Made by a program: the position numbers and the translations under genes | The notes under the pieces: model-generated | Databases searched by the model: none | Told to the model about the DNA's origin: nothing | What the model saw: the letters and a program-made list of their open reading frames with translations, nothing else | From: Prolixibacteraceae bacterium | GTDB taxonomy: Bacteria > Bacteroidota > Bacteroidia > Bacteroidales > Prolixibacteraceae | Length of the DNA: 64,000 nucleotides | Reading direction: 5' to 3' | Assembly (NCBI GenBank): GCA_030602265.1 | Contig: JAUWAB010000002.1 | Coordinates: 109,772 to 173,771, forward strand | Part shown: one piece after another, positions 16,816 to 25,170 of the stretch | Position numbering within the stretch: position 1 is the first letter of the stretch | Layout: each line of letters opens with the position of its first letter

Positions 16816-19158
16816 ATGGGAGACCAGCTTATGGATATTTATTTTTGGTTAGTGCCGATAGCTTCCCTATTGGCTCTAGGCTTTGCCTGGTATTTTTTTA
16901 AAACAATGATGAAAAATTCTGAAGGTACCGACCGGATGAAAGAGATTGCCCAGTATGTGCGGGAAGGAGCAATGGCATATCTGAGACGGCAGTACAAGGT
17001 TGTACTGATCGTTTTTGCCGTTTTGGTGGTGTTGCTGACTATCATGGCATACCTTGGGGTTCAGAATCCTTTTGTTCCCATCGCCTTTCTCTCCGGAGGT
17101 TTCTTTTCAGGATTATGTGGTTATCTGGGAATGAAAACCGCAACTTATGCATCAGCGCGTACAGCTCATGGTGCAAGTCAGTCACTTAACAAGGGCCTTC
17201 AGATTGCTTTCAGGAGCGGTGCGGTGATGGGGCTTGTCGTGGTGGGGTTTGCCCTGCTCGACATTGCGGCCTGGTACTGGGTACTGAACAGCCTGGTTTA
17301 TACTCCCGCCAATGTTGCGGAGGGTCTTGAGTTTATCGGGCTTCACCTGGTTCATGCCCATCCGGAGTATGTAGTCAACGGACTGCTTACTGAAGACGGA
17401 ACCCGGTTCAAACTGGTGGAAATTACCGTAACCATGCTGACCTTCGGGATGGGTGCATCCACACAGGCCTTGTTTGCCCGTGTAGGCGGTGGTATTTATA
17501 CCAAGGCTGCCGACGTGGGAGCTGACCTGGTTGGAAAAGTGGAAGCCGGTATTCCTGAGGATGACCCGAGGAATCCTGCCACCATTGCTGATAATGTGGG
17601 GGACAATGTAGGTGACGTAGCCGGTATGGGTGCTGACCTTTATGAATCTTATGCCGGTTCGATACTGGCAACAGCTGCTCTCGGGGCTTCCCTTCCGGCA
17701 GTTGCCCTCCAGCAATCCGGTATGGACCTTACCAAGGCGGTACTTGCCCCGATGTTTGTAGCGGCTATTGGGATTGTGTTATCGATTGTGGGGATTTTTA
17801 TGGTCCGTACCAAAGAATCTGCCACTCAGAAGAACCTTCTGAACGCTCTTCTGCTGGGAACCGGCGGAAGTTCGGCATTCATCCTGCTTGCCATGATTGG
17901 TATGGCCATGGCCGGATGGGTAACCTGGGGCGTTTTCTGGGCAGTTGTTATTGGTCTTGCAGCCGGTGTGATCATCGGACAAGCTACCGAATATTTTACT
18001 TCCGACGAATATAAACCGACCAAAGGTATTGCCAAACAGGCGCTGCAGGGCCCTGCCACGACCATCATCGATGGGATTGCCGTTGGTATGTACTCTACCT
18101 GGATCCCGGTGATTACCATTGTTCTGGGTATCATGGGCGCTTTCTGGGCTGCCGGAGGGGCCACCCATTTCGCCATGGGCGTTTATGGAATCGGTTTTGC
18201 CGCGGTAGGTATGCTTTCCACTCTGGGTATTACCCTTGCCACTGACGCATTCGGTCCGATCGCAGATAACGCCGGCGGTAACGCCGAAATGTCGGAGCTG
18301 CCCAAGGAAGTCCGCGAACGTACCGATGCACTTGATATGTTAGGTAATACAACTGCTGCAACCGGTAAGGGATTTGCCATCGGTTCGGCCGCTCTGACTG
18401 CCATGGCCCTGATCTCGGCCTACATGGAGGAAATCCGTCTGTGGTTCAATAAAATTGCCATGGCCGGTGAAGGATTTGTCACAAAGGGTTCCTATGTATT
18501 CTACAGGGATGTAGCTCCTCAGGTGGGAGAAGGCATGACCGCAGTGAAGATTTCCCTGGCTTCCGTAAAGGATTTTACTACGGCGTATGATGTCTCTCCT
18601 TTTAACCCGCTTTTCCTGGGTGGTATTTTCATCGGCGCGATGATGGCCTTTGTTTTTGTAGCTATGACCATGAAAGCCGTAGGACGTGCCGCAGGTGCGA
18701 TGGTGGATGAAGTACGTCGTCAGTTCCGTGAAATTAAAGGTATCATGGAAGGGAAAGCCGTTCCGGAATATGCCAAATGTGTCGAAATATCCACCAAAGG
18801 CGCACAGCGTGAAATGCTGGTGCCGTCACTGGTTGCTATTGTCGTGCCTGTTCTGGTAGGTGCCTTCATGGGCGTTGCCGGTGTGGTCGGTTTGCTTATC
18901 GGTGGTCTTACTTCAGGCTTTACCCTGGCCGTAATGCTCAATAACGCAGGTGGCGCCTGGGATAATGCCAAAAAATACATTGAGAAGGGCAACTTCGGCG
19001 GCAAAGGCTCTGAAGCCCACAAGGCAGGTGTGGTTGGTGACACTGTCGGTGACCCGTTCAAGGACACCTCAGGCCCGTCGCTCAATATCCTGATCAAGCT
19101 GATGACCATGGTATCTGTGGTTATGGCCGGATTGACCGTAACACTCAGCCTTATGTAA
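16816..19158 (+). CDS. hppA: Membrane-bound, K+-dependent ion-translocating pyrophosphatase
   Basis: 780 aa with about 16 membrane helices. Diagnostic loops are DVGADLVGKVE (near 232-242), EDDPRNPATIADNVGDNVGD just after, the late DNAGG loop, and the C-terminal DTVGDPFKDTSGPS. The determinant segment GNTTAATGKGF near 511 has Ala where K+-independent enzymes carry Lys, which marks the K+-dependent type (rule known for this family). It hydrolyses pyrophosphate and pumps H+ or Na+ across the inner membrane; I cannot settle which ion. It is a single-gene unit with its own promoter and a strong terminator. Confidence 0.96.
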   Translation: MGDQLMDIYFWLVPIASLLALGFAWYFFKTMMKNSEGTDRMKEIAQYVREGAMAYLRRQYKVVLIVFAVLVVLLTIMAYLGVQNPFVPIAFLSGGFFSGLCGYLGMKTATYASARTAHGASQSLNKGLQIAFRSGAVMGLVVVGFALLDIAAWYWVLNSLVYTPANVAEGLEFIGLHLVHAHPEYVVNGLLTEDGTRFKLVEITVTMLTFGMGASTQALFARVGGGIYTKAADVGADLVGKVEAGIPEDDPRNPATIADNVGDNVGDVAGMGADLYESYAGSILATAALGASLPAVALQQSGMDLTKAVLAPMFVAAIGIVLSIVGIFMVRTKESATQKNLLNALLLGTGGSSAFILLAMIGMAMAGWVTWGVFWAVVIGLAAGVIIGQATEYFTSDEYKPTKGIAKQALQGPATTIIDGIAVGMYSTWIPVITIVLGIMGAFWAAGGATHFAMGVYGIGFAAVGMLSTLGITLATDAFGPIADNAGGNAEMSELPKEVRERTDALDMLGNTTAATGKGFAIGSAALTAMALISAYMEEIRLWFNKIAMAGEGFVTKGSYVFYRDVAPQVGEGMTAVKISLASVKDFTTAYDVSPFNPLFLGGIFIGAMMAFVFVAMTMKAVGRAAGAMVDEVRRQFREIKGIMEGKAVPEYAKCVEISTKGAQREMLVPSLVAIVVPVLVGAFMGVAGVVGLLIGGLTSGFTLAVMLNNAGGAWDNAKKYIEKGNFGGKGSEAHKAGVVGDTVGDPFKDTSGPSLNILIKLMTMVSVVMAGLTVTLSLM

Positions 19159-19184
19159 TCAGGGATGAAGAAACATTAGATATC

Positions 19185-19218
19185 AGTGCCCCGGAACCTT
19201 CCGGGGCACTTTTTTTTT
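19185..19218 (+). terminator. Rho-independent terminator after hppA
   Basis: A perfect 10-bp stem AGTGCCCCGG (19185-19194) / CCGGGGCACT (19201-19210) with loop AACCTT is followed by a run of about nine T. Confidence 0.92.
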
Positions 19219-19233
19219 ATTATTGGTGAACTT

Positions 19234-19241
19234 TATGTTTG
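19234..19241 (+). promoter_or_regulatory. Candidate -7 box for the dihydroorotate dehydrogenase-like gene
   Basis: TATGTTTG fits TAnnTTTG. The -33 position falls in the T run of the preceding terminator, so the match there is only T-rich. The ATG at 19289 would follow a leader of about 40 bases. Confidence 0.35.
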
Positions 19242-19288
19242 GATATCTGGTTTATGTTTTTGAAATTTATAGCAAAAAAACTGACACC

Positions 19289-20302
19289 ATGGCAAATTTA
19301 TCAACAACTTACATGGGGATTCCCCTGAAGAACCCCTTAATCCTTGGAGCCTGCAACTTGACGGCCAAACCTGAAATCATAAAAAAACTTGAGACAGCCG
19401 GAATTGCGGCCGTAGTATACAAATCGCTCTTCGAGGAGCAGATCCAGCTCGAAAGCCTTCAGTTGGAAGAAGACCTCACCGAATATGAAGAGCGGGCCGC
19501 AGAGATGACCCGGTTATTCCCTGCACTCGAACACGCAGGTCCGAAAGAACATCTGCTGAATATCAAAAAACTCAGGGAATCTGTCAGCATCCCCATCATT
19601 GCCAGTTTAAATGCTGTATATGACGTATCATGGGTCGAGTATGCCGAAGAGCTTGAAAAAACAGGCGTGGATGCCCTTGAAATCAACCTGTATTCCGTTC
19701 CTGGTTATTTTGAAGTAACCAGTGGGTCCATCGAAGAAAAACAGATCGAAGTAATCAAGGCCGTCAAACAGGCCGTCAAAATTCCGGTAAGTGTGAAAAT
19801 CAGTCCGTTCTATACCAACACCCTGAATTTTATCAAGAAAGTGGACGAAGCCGGGGCCGATGCCTATGTATTGTTCAACCGGTTTTTCCAACCTGATATC
19901 GATATCAACAAGGAGGAGTTTTATTATCCATGGGAGCTCACCAGTGAAAAGGACCGTATGCTTTCCCTCCGCTATGCTGGTCTTCTTTATGGAAATCTCG
20001 ACGGAGACCTATGCATCAGCAGGGGAATTTATACCGCCGAAGATGTTATCCGCACCATTCTTGCCGGGGCCAGTGTGGTACAGGTGGTAAGTACTGTGTA
20101 CAAGAATCAGCCTGAAGTGATTGCCGATATGATTGAAGGGATTTCCAAATGGATGGATGGGAAGAAGTATGGTGCACTGGACGAATTCCGCGGGAAACTT
20201 TCACGTAAAAGCCTGAAGGATCCCTTTGCCTACCGGAGGGCTCAGTATATTGATATTCTGTCTAAATCGGACGAGATTTTCAAAAAATATCCAATGGTGT
20301 AA
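19289..20302 (+). CDS. Dihydroorotate dehydrogenase-like flavoprotein
   Basis: 337 aa from the ATG at 19289. A longer reading from 19223 adds 22 residues overlapping the promoter and is unlike the family, which begins near LSTTYMGIPLKNPL. It is a TIM barrel with the FMN-contact start NPLILGACNLT, IPIIASLNAVY, EINLY, VSVKISPFYT and the phosphate site GASVVQVVS. It resembles class 1 DHODs, but the N-P-x-x-x-AS active-site loop is not clearly present, so the natural substrate may differ. The family is often labelled 'dihydroorotate dehydrogenase-like'. Confidence 0.82.
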   Translation: MANLSTTYMGIPLKNPLILGACNLTAKPEIIKKLETAGIAAVVYKSLFEEQIQLESLQLEEDLTEYEERAAEMTRLFPALEHAGPKEHLLNIKKLRESVSIPIIASLNAVYDVSWVEYAEELEKTGVDALEINLYSVPGYFEVTSGSIEEKQIEVIKAVKQAVKIPVSVKISPFYTNTLNFIKKVDEAGADAYVLFNRFFQPDIDINKEEFYYPWELTSEKDRMLSLRYAGLLYGNLDGDLCISRGIYTAEDVIRTILAGASVVQVVSTVYKNQPEVIADMIEGISKWMDGKKYGALDEFRGKLSRKSLKDPFAYRRAQYIDILSKSDEIFKKYPMV

Positions 20303-20305
20303 TTA

Positions 20306-20346
20306 CCATAAAAAAAAGGGGGCCGGGTTGGTCCCTTTTTTTATGG
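20306..20346. terminator. Bidirectional terminator between convergent genes
   Basis: CCATAAAAAAAAGGG (20306-20320) and CCCTTTTTTTATGG (20333-20346) pair around a GC-rich loop. Each strand has a G/C stem base followed by T, so it can end both the gene stopping at 20302 (+) and the SpoIIE gene stopping at 20363 (-). Confidence 0.8.
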
Positions 20347-20362
20347 TCTGCAGACTCTGGAA

Positions 20363-21553
20363 TTATACGTAGTCAGGCCTTACTTCCTTAAAGAATTTCT
20401 CCTCCAGCAGTTTGATAACCCGTTTGACAACCACTTTCCGGATTTCGAGTTCAACCGGCTGGTCAGGATCCTGATGTGCCCAGTTGATCCGTGTACCCAC
20501 GATCAGGTGGATGATGTCATGGTCGAGCAGAAGGCGTACAATATCGTCGGCGGGAGTATCGCCCAACCTGGTTTCGCTGGAATAGTTCTCTAAGATCTCT
20601 TCCACTTTACTGATGGTGAGCAGCCCTTCGGACACCAGTTCGAAGCCCTCGATTTTAGATTTGGGCGGAATGGTTGCCTCATAATACTCGTGTTCCGACC
20701 TTACTTCGAGCTCCAATTCGCGGGCTATTATCTCGGATGTGGTCCCTCCGCATATGGCCTTCTTGCCCTTAAAATTTCTTATGCTGTTTACAAAGTCATA
20801 GTCTTTGATCTTATAAAATGGCGGCCCGGTAATCAGCATAAACTCCCTGGGTTCCCTGAAATAGATTACACCGCAGGTGGTATCGTCCTTCAGTTCGAAT
20901 TCATCATTCATCTGCGCCTGATTGATAATTTTCTTGGCCAGTTTGGTGGCGGAGATATCGGGCATCCTGCTTACCTGGCTGATGACAAATTCTTCGACCG
21001 TATCACGGCCCCAGCCCATGGGATACCTCCGGCTTCCCAGTCCCGACTGGGTAACCCCATCGGTCAGGAAAATCAGGCGGTCTTCCTTTCTGGCCATAAA
21101 TTCCCTGCAACGCAATACTTTTCCGGCATTTTCCAGCCCTTGTATCCCTAACTGGTATTCATTCGGATTAAGGACATTATTCCCCCTGAGGATGATGGTT
21201 TTCGGATTGTCGTAGTTAATAATTTTTACTTTCCCGTCTGCCTCTATCTCGATCAGCGTGAAGGTGGCGTAATTTTCCAGTCCGTCGGAACTCTTGGGCA
21301 ATGCCCGCATGATAATCCTGGCAGCGATATCGGGTTTAGTGTGAAATGTGGAATAATTCAGGGCCATCATGGCCGTCAGGCTGGCCAGCACACTGGCTTT
21401 CACCCCGTGTCCGACCCCGTCGCTGAGAACCAGAATGGTACGGCCATCTTCTCTGATCCGTTTGGACAGGAAGACATCCCCGCAGGCTACCTCGCCTTTA
21501 GGTTTTTTCTGTTCGATGTCGATCTCAACATGGTAATTGGGGTGATCATTCAT
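20363..21553 (-). CDS. SpoIIE-type PP2C protein phosphatase with a C-terminal extension
   Basis: 396 aa from the ATG at 21553; the ORF could open 20 codons earlier, inside the PAS gene, but MNDHPNYHVEID is the better start. Residues about 1-215 are a SpoIIE/PP2C domain: GDVF with the metal Asp, TILVLSDGVGHGVKAS near 38-53, RLIFLTDGVTQSG, and a final DDTTCGVIYF with metal Asps. Residues about 220-396 form an extra domain (GGTTSEIIARELELEV near 278) that I cannot name. Family members dephosphorylate STAS anti-sigma antagonists in partner switches. It overlaps the upstream PAS gene by 8 bases, so the PAS protein probably controls it. Confidence 0.88.
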   Translation of the reverse strand: MNDHPNYHVEIDIEQKKPKGEVACGDVFLSKRIREDGRTILVLSDGVGHGVKASVLASLTAMMALNYSTFHTKPDIAARIIMRALPKSSDGLENYATFTLIEIEADGKVKIINYDNPKTIILRGNNVLNPNEYQLGIQGLENAGKVLRCREFMARKEDRLIFLTDGVTQSGLGSRRYPMGWGRDTVEEFVISQVSRMPDISATKLAKKIINQAQMNDEFELKDDTTCGVIYFREPREFMLITGPPFYKIKDYDFVNSIRNFKGKKAICGGTTSEIIARELELEVRSEHEYYEATIPPKSKIEGFELVSEGLLTISKVEEILENYSSETRLGDTPADDIVRLLLDHDIIHLIVGTRINWAHQDPDQPVELEIRKVVVKRVIKLLEEKFFKEVRPDYV

Positions 21554-22472
21554 CGTCACTGTATTTATAGGATTGGATGATTGAATTGAGCAATTCCTCC
21601 GTCTGAGCAGCATTTTCGCCCATCAGGAAGGCAATTTTCTGGACGGTCTCGATATTCTGCTTGGTAACCCGCTGGGCCCGGTTGATGATCTCGTCGCGCA
21701 CCAGCATGGGGGCCGACATGTCGCGGATTACAGCACCTACCACCCGCTGCTTGTAAATGGTGACCACAGAGACATGGAGCAGCCTGTTTTGAAATTTAAC
21801 ATCCCTTTCCAGGTTGTTTTCCCCAGAAGCCATAATGCTGGAAATCATCTTGTAAATAACTTCGGGTACCAATTCCTTGATATCGGCGCCCCTGAGTCCT
21901 GGTATGGTTTCATACAATTCGCGGATCTCCTCACCCATCAGTTCGGAAAAACTCTCGTTAGAGTCAATTACCTTGAAATTGGTGTTGACAATAACAATCC
22001 CTGCCCTGATTTTATGCAGCATATGGGAGGAGATGATCATCGATTCCCTGGCCCGTTCCAGTTTTTGTTCGGCCTGTTTCCGTTCGGTAATATCGAAGAT
22101 GGAACCCACTATCCCAATAATTTCACCACTGTCGTTCCTGATTACCGACTTCTGGAAGATAACGTTCCGGATTGCCCCGTCGCTCGAGCGGATCTTGGTT
22201 TCGTATATCTGGTCACCCGGGCTGTCGAACAGCTCCTTGTCGCGTCGGGCATATATTTCCGCGATATCTTTGGGTTGAACGTCAAAAACAGTCTTGCCCA
22301 CGATTTCCTGCCTGGATAAGCCTATGAATTTCTCATGAGCGGTATTGCAGGTCTGGTAAACACCTTTGTTGTCCCGGTAAAAAATGGGTAGTGGCAGGGC
22401 ATCGATAATCCACTGGTAAAGCATGGGATTATCGAGATAGTTTTTGAAGTCACCTGGTTTTTCGTATATCAT
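21546..22472 (-). CDS. Double-PAS signalling protein
   Basis: 308 aa, soluble, no kinase or output domain. PAS 1 covers about 17-133 (LPLPIFYRDNKGVYQTCN, then IIGIVGSIFDITERK, the classical S-box/PAC end). A short coiled coil follows, and PAS 2 covers about 155-255 (AGIVIVNTNFKVIDSNESFSELMG). The last 50 residues are a helical coiled coil (TVQKIAFLMGENAAQTEELL). A sensor without its own output domain, overlapping the SpoIIE gene, fits a two-protein arrangement in which PAS 1/2 sense redox or a ligand and steer the phosphatase. It is divergent from the hydrogenase operon. Confidence 0.85.
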   Translation of the reverse strand: MIYEKPGDFKNYLDNPMLYQWIIDALPLPIFYRDNKGVYQTCNTAHEKFIGLSRQEIVGKTVFDVQPKDIAEIYARRDKELFDSPGDQIYETKIRSSDGAIRNVIFQKSVIRNDSGEIIGIVGSIFDITERKQAEQKLERARESMIISSHMLHKIRAGIVIVNTNFKVIDSNESFSELMGEEIRELYETIPGLRGADIKELVPEVIYKMISSIMASGENNLERDVKFQNRLLHVSVVTIYKQRVVGAVIRDMSAPMLVRDEIINRAQRVTKQNIETVQKIAFLMGENAAQTEELLNSIIQSYKYSDDE

Positions 22473-22587
22473 TGCAGTGATTTTTGCCTAAAAATACAAT
22501 ATTGCCCAATGATTCCGAAACCTCTTTTTATATTGTACAACATGTTTTTAGCTGCCTTTTTCATGATTTTAATTAGGTAGGCCTGAG

Positions 22588-22595
22588 TATCTTTG
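22588..22595 (+). promoter_or_regulatory. Candidate -7 box for the hydrogenase island operon
   Basis: TATCTTTG matches TAnnTTTG. The -33 position reads ATTTT-like with a 17-base spacer and is weak. Transcription would start near 22602, giving a leader of about 90 bases. Confidence 0.4.
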
Positions 22596-22620
22596 TGATT
22601 CGGATACTATTATAAATCAA

Positions 22621-22680
22621 CCGGAGATAACCTGAAAAAATCCCTGATCCGAATTCATCCGGGCTGCGGGCAATCTCCGG
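22621..22680 (+). other. Leader inverted repeat upstream of the hydrogenase island
   Basis: CCGGAGAT (22621-22628) and ATCTCCGG (22673-22680) are perfect complements enclosing 44 bases that can pair further (CCCTGATCC against GGGCTGCGGG). The right arm ends 13 bases before the ATG at 22694, so the folded form would sit against the ribosome site. There is no T run, so it is not a standard terminator. Confidence 0.4.
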
Positions 22681-22693
22681 AACTTTTAAGATT

Positions 22694-23038
22694 ATGAAGG
22701 TAAAGGAAATTATACAATTGACAGAGGCCACCCTGGTTTGCGGGGAAGGCAGGCTGAACGACGAGGTGGAGAAAGCGTTCAGTTCGGATCTTATGAGCGA
22801 TGTGTTAACCATCGACAGCGAGGATATCCTGCTGATCACCGGCCTTGCCAATACCCAATCCATCCGCACTGCGGAAATGGCTGATATCCATTTTATCCTT
22901 TTGGTCAGGAACAAAAAGGCCACTCCCGAAATGATTGAGCTTGCCCACGAGATCGGGATAGTCCTCATGGAGACTCCCTTTTCACTCTTCAAAACCAGTG
23001 GGATCCTGTATGAGTCGGGATTGAAACCTGTTTATTGA
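22694..23038 (+). CDS. DRTGG-domain protein 1
   Basis: 114 aa, small cytosolic. It matches DRTGG regulatory domains: MKVKEIIQLTEATLVCG start, ILLITGLANTQSIRTAEMADIHFILLVRNK, and TPEMIELAHEIGIVLMETP. DRTGG domains occur next to CBS pairs and in phosphotransacetylases and HPr kinase-like proteins, and are thought to be ligand-binding modules. It is the first gene of a tightly packed operon; its stop shares a base with the next start (TGATG). Confidence 0.8.
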   Translation: MKVKEIIQLTEATLVCGEGRLNDEVEKAFSSDLMSDVLTIDSEDILLITGLANTQSIRTAEMADIHFILLVRNKKATPEMIELAHEIGIVLMETPFSLFKTSGILYESGLKPVY

Positions 23039-23454
23039 TGGTGGTTGAACACACATATCATGTCAAAGGGGGTGACTTTACCCATGCCGGTTCGGCTTCG
23101 AGCAAGGTCAAAAAACTGCTGAAGCAGTTGGATATTGATCCGAAAAAGATCAAAAATATAGTCATTGCCCTTTATGAAGCTGAGGTAAATATTGTGGCCC
23201 ATGCATGGGAAGGTGAGATCTGGATTGCCATATCCCCTGAAAAGATTACTATGGTCCTGACCGACAAGGGCCCGGGAATTCCGGATATTGAACAGGCCAT
23301 GGTAGAAGGTTTTTCCACGGCTTCGAAGGAGGTCAGGGAAATGGGGTTTGGTGCTGGGATGGGGCTCTCAAATATCCGGCGGAATACCGACGAGTTGAAA
23401 ATAACCAGTGAGGTAGGAACAGGAACAAAGGTTGAAATGGTTAATTATTTTTAA
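23038..23454 (+). CDS. RsbW-like ATPase/anti-sigma-type serine kinase domain protein
   Basis: 138 aa from the ATG at 23038. A GHKL ATPase fold is shown by the N box ALYEAEVNIVAHA near 45, G1 LTDKGPGIPD near 78, and G2 GFGAGMGLSNIRRNTDEL near 104-121. This is the layout of anti-sigma factor kinases such as RsbW/SpoIIAB, which phosphorylate a STAS antagonist and bind a sigma factor. With the divergent SpoIIE phosphatase the kinase/phosphatase pair of a partner switch is present, but no STAS protein or sigma factor lies in the window. Similar proteins accompany [FeFe] hydrogenase clusters in Firmicutes. Confidence 0.85.
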   Translation: MVVEHTYHVKGGDFTHAGSASSKVKKLLKQLDIDPKKIKNIVIALYEAEVNIVAHAWEGEIWIAISPEKITMVLTDKGPGIPDIEQAMVEGFSTASKEVREMGFGAGMGLSNIRRNTDELKITSEVGTGTKVEMVNYF

Positions 23455-24824
23455 TGTTTAAGGAACGGAAATATCATGCGTTGCGGGTGGATCCCGAAAA
23501 ATGTTTCGGGTGTATACATTGTATGAAGGTATGCCCTACTGAGACGATACGGGTGAAGGATGGCCTTGCGGTGGTGAATGACCTGAGGTGCGTCGATTGC
23601 GGGAACTGTATGCGAGCCTGTCCGGTCGATGCTTTTTATATTATCCAGGATGATATTTCCCGGATTCAGGAGTTTAAGTATCGGGTGGCATTGTTCCCAT
23701 CGGTGAATATCGGCCAGTTTCCGGAGAAAATTTCCGACGACCAGATATACGGGGCTATAATGAAACTTGGATTTACCCATGTTTATGAGGTTGAACAGCC
23801 CATTCAGTGGCTTATTGAGACCATTTATGAACATAAGCAGCAGAATCCTGACAAGCAACCGCTGATTTCATCGTTCTGCCCGGCTATTGTACGTCTGATC
23901 CAGATCAAATATCCGTCCCTGGTGGATAATATCATGAATGTTAAGGCCCCACACGACCTGGCAGCCAGTTTTATCCTGGAGAAGCTGAAACAGGAAGGTG
24001 CCCGTCCTGAAGAGATAGGGCTCTTTTATATAGCTCCCTGCTCTGCAAAGATTGCCGCCGTTAAGGATCCGGTAGGTGAGCAGGAGAGTATCATCAGCGG
24101 GGTGATCAATATGAACGAGCTATACAACCGGGTAATGACGGTAATTGCCGGCCATCCCAGGGAAGAATTTGAAGGATATCGCGATTATCTGAGCAGGGAA
24201 GGCATATTATGGCCCCTCACCAGGGGCGAGGCCAGACTGTTTAAACGCAGGTCGATGGCTGTAGACGGGATCCATAATGTGGTCAGGATCCTGGAAAAAC
24301 TGGAAACGGAAGAGTTGCCGGATATTGATTTTCTGGAATTGAGATCGTGTGACCAGGGCTGCGCCGGTGGTATTCTCTTATCCGGGAACCGGTTTCTAAC
24401 GGTGGAAAGACTGGAACGAAGGGCAAGGCGATATCCGAGGGCCGCCGAATCTCCGGTTAGGCCTGAGCTGAGGGAGAAGGTAAAAACGAGTCTGATCAGC
24501 GGGGAGATTGCCCCCAGCAGGGTTTTTCAGCTTGATCCTGACCGGGCTAAGGCGCTGGAGAAACTGGCTAAGGTGGAGCGGATTATCTGCCAGTTGCCTG
24601 CGATCGACTGTGCTGCATGCGGTGCACCCAATTGCCACGCTTTGGCTGAAGATATGGTTACCGGGCATGCAAAGATGACCGATTGCATCCATTTGCAGCA
24701 TCGTTACCTGAAGGAGGGAAAAATGACCATCGTCAGGGCGTTTGATAATCTTGAAAAAATATGGGGTAATGGCCGGTTTGAGGCCGATTGTAAAAAAAGA
24801 GGAGCAAGGAATGAAGGTTTCTGA
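23454..24824 (+). CDS. HydS-like [FeFe] hydrogenase-family protein with altered H-cluster loops
   Basis: 456 aa. Residues about 17-61 hold two [4Fe-4S] sites (CFGCIHCMKVCP, CVDCGNCMRACP). Residues about 75-330 are the hydrogenase large-subunit fold. Its loops keep the four Cys that hold the [4Fe-4S] part of the H-cluster but differ elsewhere: L1 is SSFCPAI near 139 (TSCCPAW in catalytic enzymes, so the proton-relay Cys is Phe), L2 is APCSAK near 196 (Met replaced), L3 is SCDQGCAGG near 298. Residues about 384-415 add another Fe-S site (CAACGAPNC, then a distant Cys). These changes match putative sensory hydrogenases (HydS, groups C/D), so I infer an H2 or redox sensor. Start overlaps the previous stop (TAATG). 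Confidence 0.85.
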   Translation: MFKERKYHALRVDPEKCFGCIHCMKVCPTETIRVKDGLAVVNDLRCVDCGNCMRACPVDAFYIIQDDISRIQEFKYRVALFPSVNIGQFPEKISDDQIYGAIMKLGFTHVYEVEQPIQWLIETIYEHKQQNPDKQPLISSFCPAIVRLIQIKYPSLVDNIMNVKAPHDLAASFILEKLKQEGARPEEIGLFYIAPCSAKIAAVKDPVGEQESIISGVINMNELYNRVMTVIAGHPREEFEGYRDYLSREGILWPLTRGEARLFKRRSMAVDGIHNVVRILEKLETEELPDIDFLELRSCDQGCAGGILLSGNRFLTVERLERRARRYPRAAESPVRPELREKVKTSLISGEIAPSRVFQLDPDRAKALEKLAKVERIICQLPAIDCAACGAPNCHALAEDMVTGHAKMTDCIHLQHRYLKEGKMTIVRAFDNLEKIWGNGRFEADCKKRGARNEGF

Positions 24825-25155
24825 TTTGGTAAAAGAGTTTAACCTTACCGTTTTTTCAGGTGAGGAAGGGTTGGAAAATCCGGTTAGTGGCGGATATGTT
24901 TCTGACCTGCTGAGCGATGTTATGGGACATGCACAGGAAGGTGAGGTTTGGATCACCCTGCAGACCCATCAGAATGTGATGGCCGTAGCCTCCCTGAAGG
25001 ACCTGGCCGCGGTAATCATTGTAAAGGGATTTGAACCCGGTGAAGATACCGTGGCTCACAGTAACGAGGAAGGTATTCCGGTCCTGGGTACAGGTTCGGA
25101 AACTTTTGAAATTGCCGGAAGGCTTTACCAGTTCCTTAACAGAGGGGCAGGCTGA
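24811..25155 (+). CDS. DRTGG-domain protein 2
   Basis: 114 aa from the ATG at 24811, which has a GGAG/AAGGA ribosome site just upstream and overlaps the HydS-like gene by 14 bases; the longer reading from 24742 lies inside that gene. MKVSDLVKEFNLTVFSG, EGEVWITLQTHQNVMAVASLKDLAAVIIVKG and NEEGIPVLGTGSETFEIAGRLY have the same plan as the DRTGG protein at 22694. The two are paralogues from a duplication within the operon and may pair as a heterodimer. Confidence 0.78.
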   Translation: MKVSDLVKEFNLTVFSGEEGLENPVSGGYVSDLLSDVMGHAQEGEVWITLQTHQNVMAVASLKDLAAVIIVKGFEPGEDTVAHSNEEGIPVLGTGSETFEIAGRLYQFLNRGAG

Positions 25156-25170
25156 TAAAACTTCACGGTA

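Noticed and set aside
22473..22693. Rex-type operator upstream of the hydrogenase island
   Set aside because: A TTGTACAA octamer is present at about 22535, but the longer consensus TTGTTAAnnnnTTAACAA is not.
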